Positions 33,007 to 35,468 of a DNA stretch of 35,468 nt are shown here, one piece after another. Position numbers and translations under genes: made by a program. Source of the DNA: Mesorhizobium sp. M7A.F.Ca.US.006.01.1.1 (GTDB lineage Bacteria > Pseudomonadota > Alphaproteobacteria > Rhizobiales > Rhizobiaceae); the NCBI RefSeq assembly GCF_003997935.1, contig NZ_RZQL01000038.1, positions 1 through 35,468 on the forward strand. Direction: 5' to 3'. Within the stretch, counting starts at the first letter, position 1. The number at the start of each line of letters is the position of its first letter. Under the pieces are notes generated by a model. The model did no database searches and was not told where the DNA came from. It saw only the letters and a program-made list of their open reading frames with translations.

Positions 33007-34232
33007 CAGGCGCTCCTGGAAATCGTCGTCGAGCCAATCAGGAAGCGTTCGGATAGTGGCAGGCTGGCTCCGCCGAGCGCCCGGGCATGAATGCCGACGG
33101 TTCCCTCGCGGACCGCGGGCAGCTTCAAGCCTTCGCCGTCGATTGTGGCGATGGCCGCGATGATGGCATCGACCAGCTGCCGGCGCACCGCCTTCGGCAT
33201 CCAGCCGTCGATCACCGCCGCCTCGAAATCGATGACCGAGGATGCTGCGACGATGGCGTAGGCGAGCGCTTGCGAGGCGCTGGCGATCCAGTCGTCGAGC
33301 TCGGGTCCGATCTCGCCCCAGTCTTCCGGCGAGGTCCACAGATGCGAGGCCTCGACGCCGCGCGCATTGAGCGCCTTCTCGAGCATGGCGATGGACGCCA
33401 CGTCGATCAGTTGGGTCGGCTTGCCGTCCGGCCCGGGCACCGGCATGGAGCCGAGCGCTCCGGCATTGCCTGTCGGGCCGCCAAAAAGCCGGCCGTTCAG
33501 CACGATGCCGCCACCGGCAAAGGCGCCGATATAAAAATAGACGAAGTCACGCGCGCCGCCTGCCTGGCCGAAGACGAGCTCAGCGCCGCAGGCCGACGTG
33601 GCATCGTTCTGCAAATAGACCGGAAAATCGCATTGCGCCTGGATGTCGGTCCTGATGTCGCGGTGACGCCATTCGTCCATCACGTCGCGCGGGGCGCCGG
33701 CGGTATCGGCCCAGTTCCACAATTCGAACGGCATGGCGATGCCGAGCCCGGCGATGCGCTTGTCCTGTGCGGGCGTCAGCGCGCCGCGCATCTGCCGCAT
33801 GCCGTTGCTGACGAAGTCCACCGTCTCGCGCGGCGCCGGGTAGCGATAGGAATGCTGCAGCATCGAACGGACATTGCCAAGGAAATCGATCAACACCAGT
33901 TCAGCGCTGCGGCGGCCGATCTTCAGGCCGATGAAGAAAGCGCCTTCGGGATTGAGCGCCATCGGGATGGAAGGCTGGCCGATCTTGCCGCGCAACGGCG
34001 CCTGGCGCAGCAGGAGGCTTTCTTCCTCCAGCTCGCGCATGATGACCGAAACCGTCTGCGCCGAAAGTCCGGTCATGCGGGCGATGTCGGATTTTGCCAG
34101 GCTGCCGTGCTGGCGCACCAGCGACAGCACCAACCGCTCATTGTGGTCGCGCATGCCGCTCTGGTTGGTGCCGCGGTGAATGAGACTGTCATTCACCTCG
34201 GGCGAACCGTGCCTCGCAATGGCCGTTTCCAC
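33006..34232 (-). CDS. frcR: ROK-family transcriptional regulator (FrcR-like)
   Basis: The 408-residue protein has an N-terminal winged helix (about 25-80) with LVRQHGSLAKSDIARMTGLSAQ broken as LVRQHGSLAKSDI and ARMTGLSAQTVSVIMREL, the MarR-like reading head of ROK repressors. A sugar-kinase-like ROK domain follows: GLGIAMPFELW, LQNDATSAC, GAFAGGGIVLNGRLFGG. The C-x-C-G-x-x-G-C zinc motif of many ROK proteins is missing. The GTG start at 34232 is chosen because GGAGG lies 6 nt upstream; the same frame runs on to 35291 but would cross the divergent gene. It heads the operon with mutarotase and kinase and presumably binds the palindrome at 34294-34331. Confidence 0.9.
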   Translation of the reverse strand: METAIARHGSPEVNDSLIHRGTNQSGMRDHNERLVLSLVRQHGSLAKSDIARMTGLSAQTVSVIMRELEEESLLLRQAPLRGKIGQPSIPMALNPEGAFFIGLKIGRRSAELVLIDFLGNVRSMLQHSYRYPAPRETVDFVSNGMRQMRGALTPAQDKRIAGLGIAMPFELWNWADTAGAPRDVMDEWRHRDIRTDIQAQCDFPVYLQNDATSACGAELVFGQAGGARDFVYFYIGAFAGGGIVLNGRLFGGPTGNAGALGSMPVPGPDGKPTQLIDVASIAMLEKALNARGVEASHLWTSPEDWGEIGPELDDWIASASQALAYAIVAASSVIDFEAAVIDGWMPKAVRRQLVDAIIAAIATIDGEGLKLPAVREGTVGIHARALGGASLPLSERFLIGSTTISRSA

Positions 34233-34293
34233 CCTGTTCCTCCCGTCGTTTCCCCTCAATGCTTTTGGGCCAGAATGGGTGAACGAAGCAAGG

Positions 34294-34331
34294 CTGTCAA
34301 TAATAAATAAGAGTGATTTAATTATTGACAG
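34294..34331. promoter_or_regulatory. Palindromic operator with back-to-back promoters between frcR and frcB
   Basis: CTGTCAATAAT (34294-34304) and ATTATTGACAG (34321-34331) are perfect 11-bp inverted arms with a 16-nt AT-rich spacer. Each arm contains an outward-facing TTGACA: 34325-34330 toward frcB, followed after 17 nt by TCTGTT, and 34300-34295 toward frcR, followed after 17 nt by CATTCT. A dimeric ROK protein bound here would cover both -35 boxes and control both transcripts. Confidence 0.65.
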
Positions 34332-34442
34332 AGGCTTCTTGCTGGTGTCTGTTGAGGCAGCGTCCACGCTGGGAGAATTTCGTTGGACGCGCTGCAGGTG
34401 CCGGTTGGCCGGCATCCGGAATGGTTCCACTGGGAGGAAATC

Positions 34443-35468
34443 GTGACCAATACAAAACTGTTGAAATCGACCGTGTTTGCCGCCGCGGCTCTGGGGCTGG
34501 TAGCGTTTGCGTCGTCCGCATCCGCGGCCGGTGTCGGTGCCTGCCTGATCACCAAGACCGACACCAATCCCTTCTTCGTCAAGATGAAGGAAGGCGCCAC
34601 CGCGAAGGCCAAGGAACTCGGCGTCGACCTCAAGACCTACGCCGGCAAGATCGACGGCGACAGCGAGAGCCAGGTCGCGGCGATCGAAAGCTGCATCGCT
34701 GACGGCGCCAAAGGTATTTTGATCACGGCATCCGACACCAAGGGCATCGTGCCGACCGTGAAGAAGGCGCGTGATGCCGGCCTGCTGGTGATCGCGCTCG
34801 ACACGCCGCTCGATCCGATCGACGCCGCCGACGCGACCTTTGCGACGGACAATCTCGAAGCCGGCAAGCTGATTGGCGCCTGGGCCGCCGCCACGCTTGG
34901 CGACAAGGCGAAGGACGCCAAGATCGGCTTCCTTGACCTGACCCCTTCGCAGCCGACCGTCGACGTGCTGCGCGACCAGGGCTTCATGATGGGCTACGGT
35001 ATCGATGTGAAGGATCCCAACAAGATCGGCGATGAGGACGATGCACGCATCGTCGGCCACGACGTCACCAACGGTAACGAAGAGGGCGGCCGCAAGGCGA
35101 TGGAGAACCTGCTTCAGAAGGACTCCGGCATCACCGTCATCCACACCATCAACGAGCCGGCCGCTGTCGGTGCCTACCAGGCGCTCAAGGCCGTTGGCCT
35201 TGAAAAGCAGGTGCTGATCGTTTCGGTCGACGGTGGCTGCCCCGGCGTGAAATCGGTTACCGAAGGCGTGATTGGCGCGACATCGCAGCAATATCCGCTG
35301 CAGATGGCAGCACTCGGTATCGAGGCGATCGCCGCTTTTGCCAAGGACGGAACCAAGCCGAAGCCGACCGAAGGCAAGAACTTCTTCGACACCGGCGTCA
35401 ATTTGGTGACCGACAAGCCGGCCACCGGCGTGAAGTCCATCGACACCAAGGAAGGCCTCGCCAAGTGC
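34443..35468 (+). CDS. frcB: Periplasmic fructose-binding protein of an ABC transporter (FrcB-like), truncated by the window end
   Basis: The 342 visible codons reach the last base without a stop; homologues end one or a few residues later. A Sec signal peptide covers residues 1-28 ([15 protein letters not shown], then SASA-A). The mature part has [69 protein letters not shown] and [10 protein letters not shown], a close match to FrcB of Sinorhizobium meliloti. It captures fructose, and perhaps ribose or mannose, for a permease and ATPase expected just downstream. GTG 34443 is preceded by GGGAGGA at 34432-34438. It is divergent from frcR. Confidence 0.93.
   Translation, partial: MTNTKLLKSTVFAAAALGLVAFASSASAAGVGACLITKTDTNPFFVKMKEGATAKAKELGVDLKTYAGKIDGDSESQVAAIESCIADGAKGILITASDTKGIVPTVKKARDAGLLVIALDTPLDPIDAADATFATDNLEAGKLIGAWAAATLGDKAKDAKIGFLDLTPSQPTVDVLRDQGFMMGYGIDVKDPNKIGDEDDARIVGHDVTNGNEEGGRKAMENLLQKDSGITVIHTINEPAAVGAYQALKAVGLEKQVLIVSVDGGCPGVKSVTEGVIGATSQQYPLQMAALGIEAIAAFAKDGTKPKPTEGKNFFDTGVNLVTDKPATGVKSIDTKEGLAKC

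Noticed and set aside
33087..34310. Plus-strand open frame of 407 codons
   Set aside because: Antisense to the ROK regulator; composition is His/Arg/Gly-rich and no family is visible.
34233..35291. Extension of the ROK reading frame far upstream
   Set aside because: It would overlap the signal-peptide-bearing frcB on the other strand; the GTG at 34232 has a strong ribosome site.
1..35468. CRISPR arrays, insertion sequences, tRNA or rRNA genes
   Set aside because: No regularly spaced repeats, transposase motifs, cloverleaf-like segments or conserved rRNA sequence were recognised by eye on either strand.

Overview
The window looks like chromosome of a member of the Rhizobiales, most probably Mesorhizobium or a close relative. 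The coding style is high-GC. The operons are alphaproteobacterial: a short LigD-type ligase next to Ku, a CysN/CysC fusion, and FrcB- and FrcR-like fructose genes. A palindromic repeat typical of rhizobial intergenic DNA lies at 23808-23856. No tRNA, rRNA, CRISPR array, transposase or integrase was found. The genus is an inference.

Region 1 (1-4607) is DNA repair plus accessory DNA. After the last codons of a probable nucleotide-sugar epimerase come a stand-alone LigD-type ATP-dependent ligase and Ku on the + strand. Ku has an apparent 1-nt frameshift near its start. A three-gene minus-strand operon (phage-ABA-sandwich-like protein, small unknown protein, SRAP/YedK protease) converges on Ku with abutting stop codons. 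Between that operon and a divergent zinc-finger-like gene is a GAAC-N7-GAAC site, the LexA operator pattern of alphaproteobacteria. A triple TGGGTAT repeat lies beyond, before the polysaccharide locus.

Region 2 (4608-26182) is a surface-polysaccharide (probably LPS O-antigen) locus. It makes dTDP-L-rhamnose (rfbACBD) and encodes a 1180-residue methyltransferase/coiled-coil/double glycosyltransferase. Next come methyltransferase remnants and one intact methyltransferase. A minus-strand set follows: GT2 with membrane tail, methyltransferase, flippase-like membrane protein and a low-GC YfhO-type GT-C protein. The locus also has an ABC exporter (Wzm/Wzt-like), a membrane-anchored 4,6-dehydratase, a GT2, a small phosphoglycosyl transferase, an SDR reductase and a WaaL/Wzy-like membrane protein. 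The dehydratase, reductase and initiating transferase resemble the WreV/WreQ/WreU set that starts the Rhizobium etli O-antigen with QuiNAc. A plausible overall route is initiation on undecaprenyl phosphate, cytoplasmic assembly with rhamnose and methylated sugars, ABC export, ligation to lipid A-core, and periplasmic side-group addition by the YfhO module.

Region 3 (26183-31639) is sulfate activation: cysD, a cysN/C fusion and cysQ in tight succession. It converges on a DegT-family sugar aminotransferase gene.

Region 4 (31640-35468) is sugar uptake and its control. A minus-strand operon (ROK repressor, RbsD/FucU mutarotase, PfkB kinase) is divergent from an frcB-like periplasmic fructose-binding protein that runs to the last base. 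A perfect 11-bp inverted repeat carrying two outward-facing TTGACA boxes lies between them and is the obvious candidate operator.
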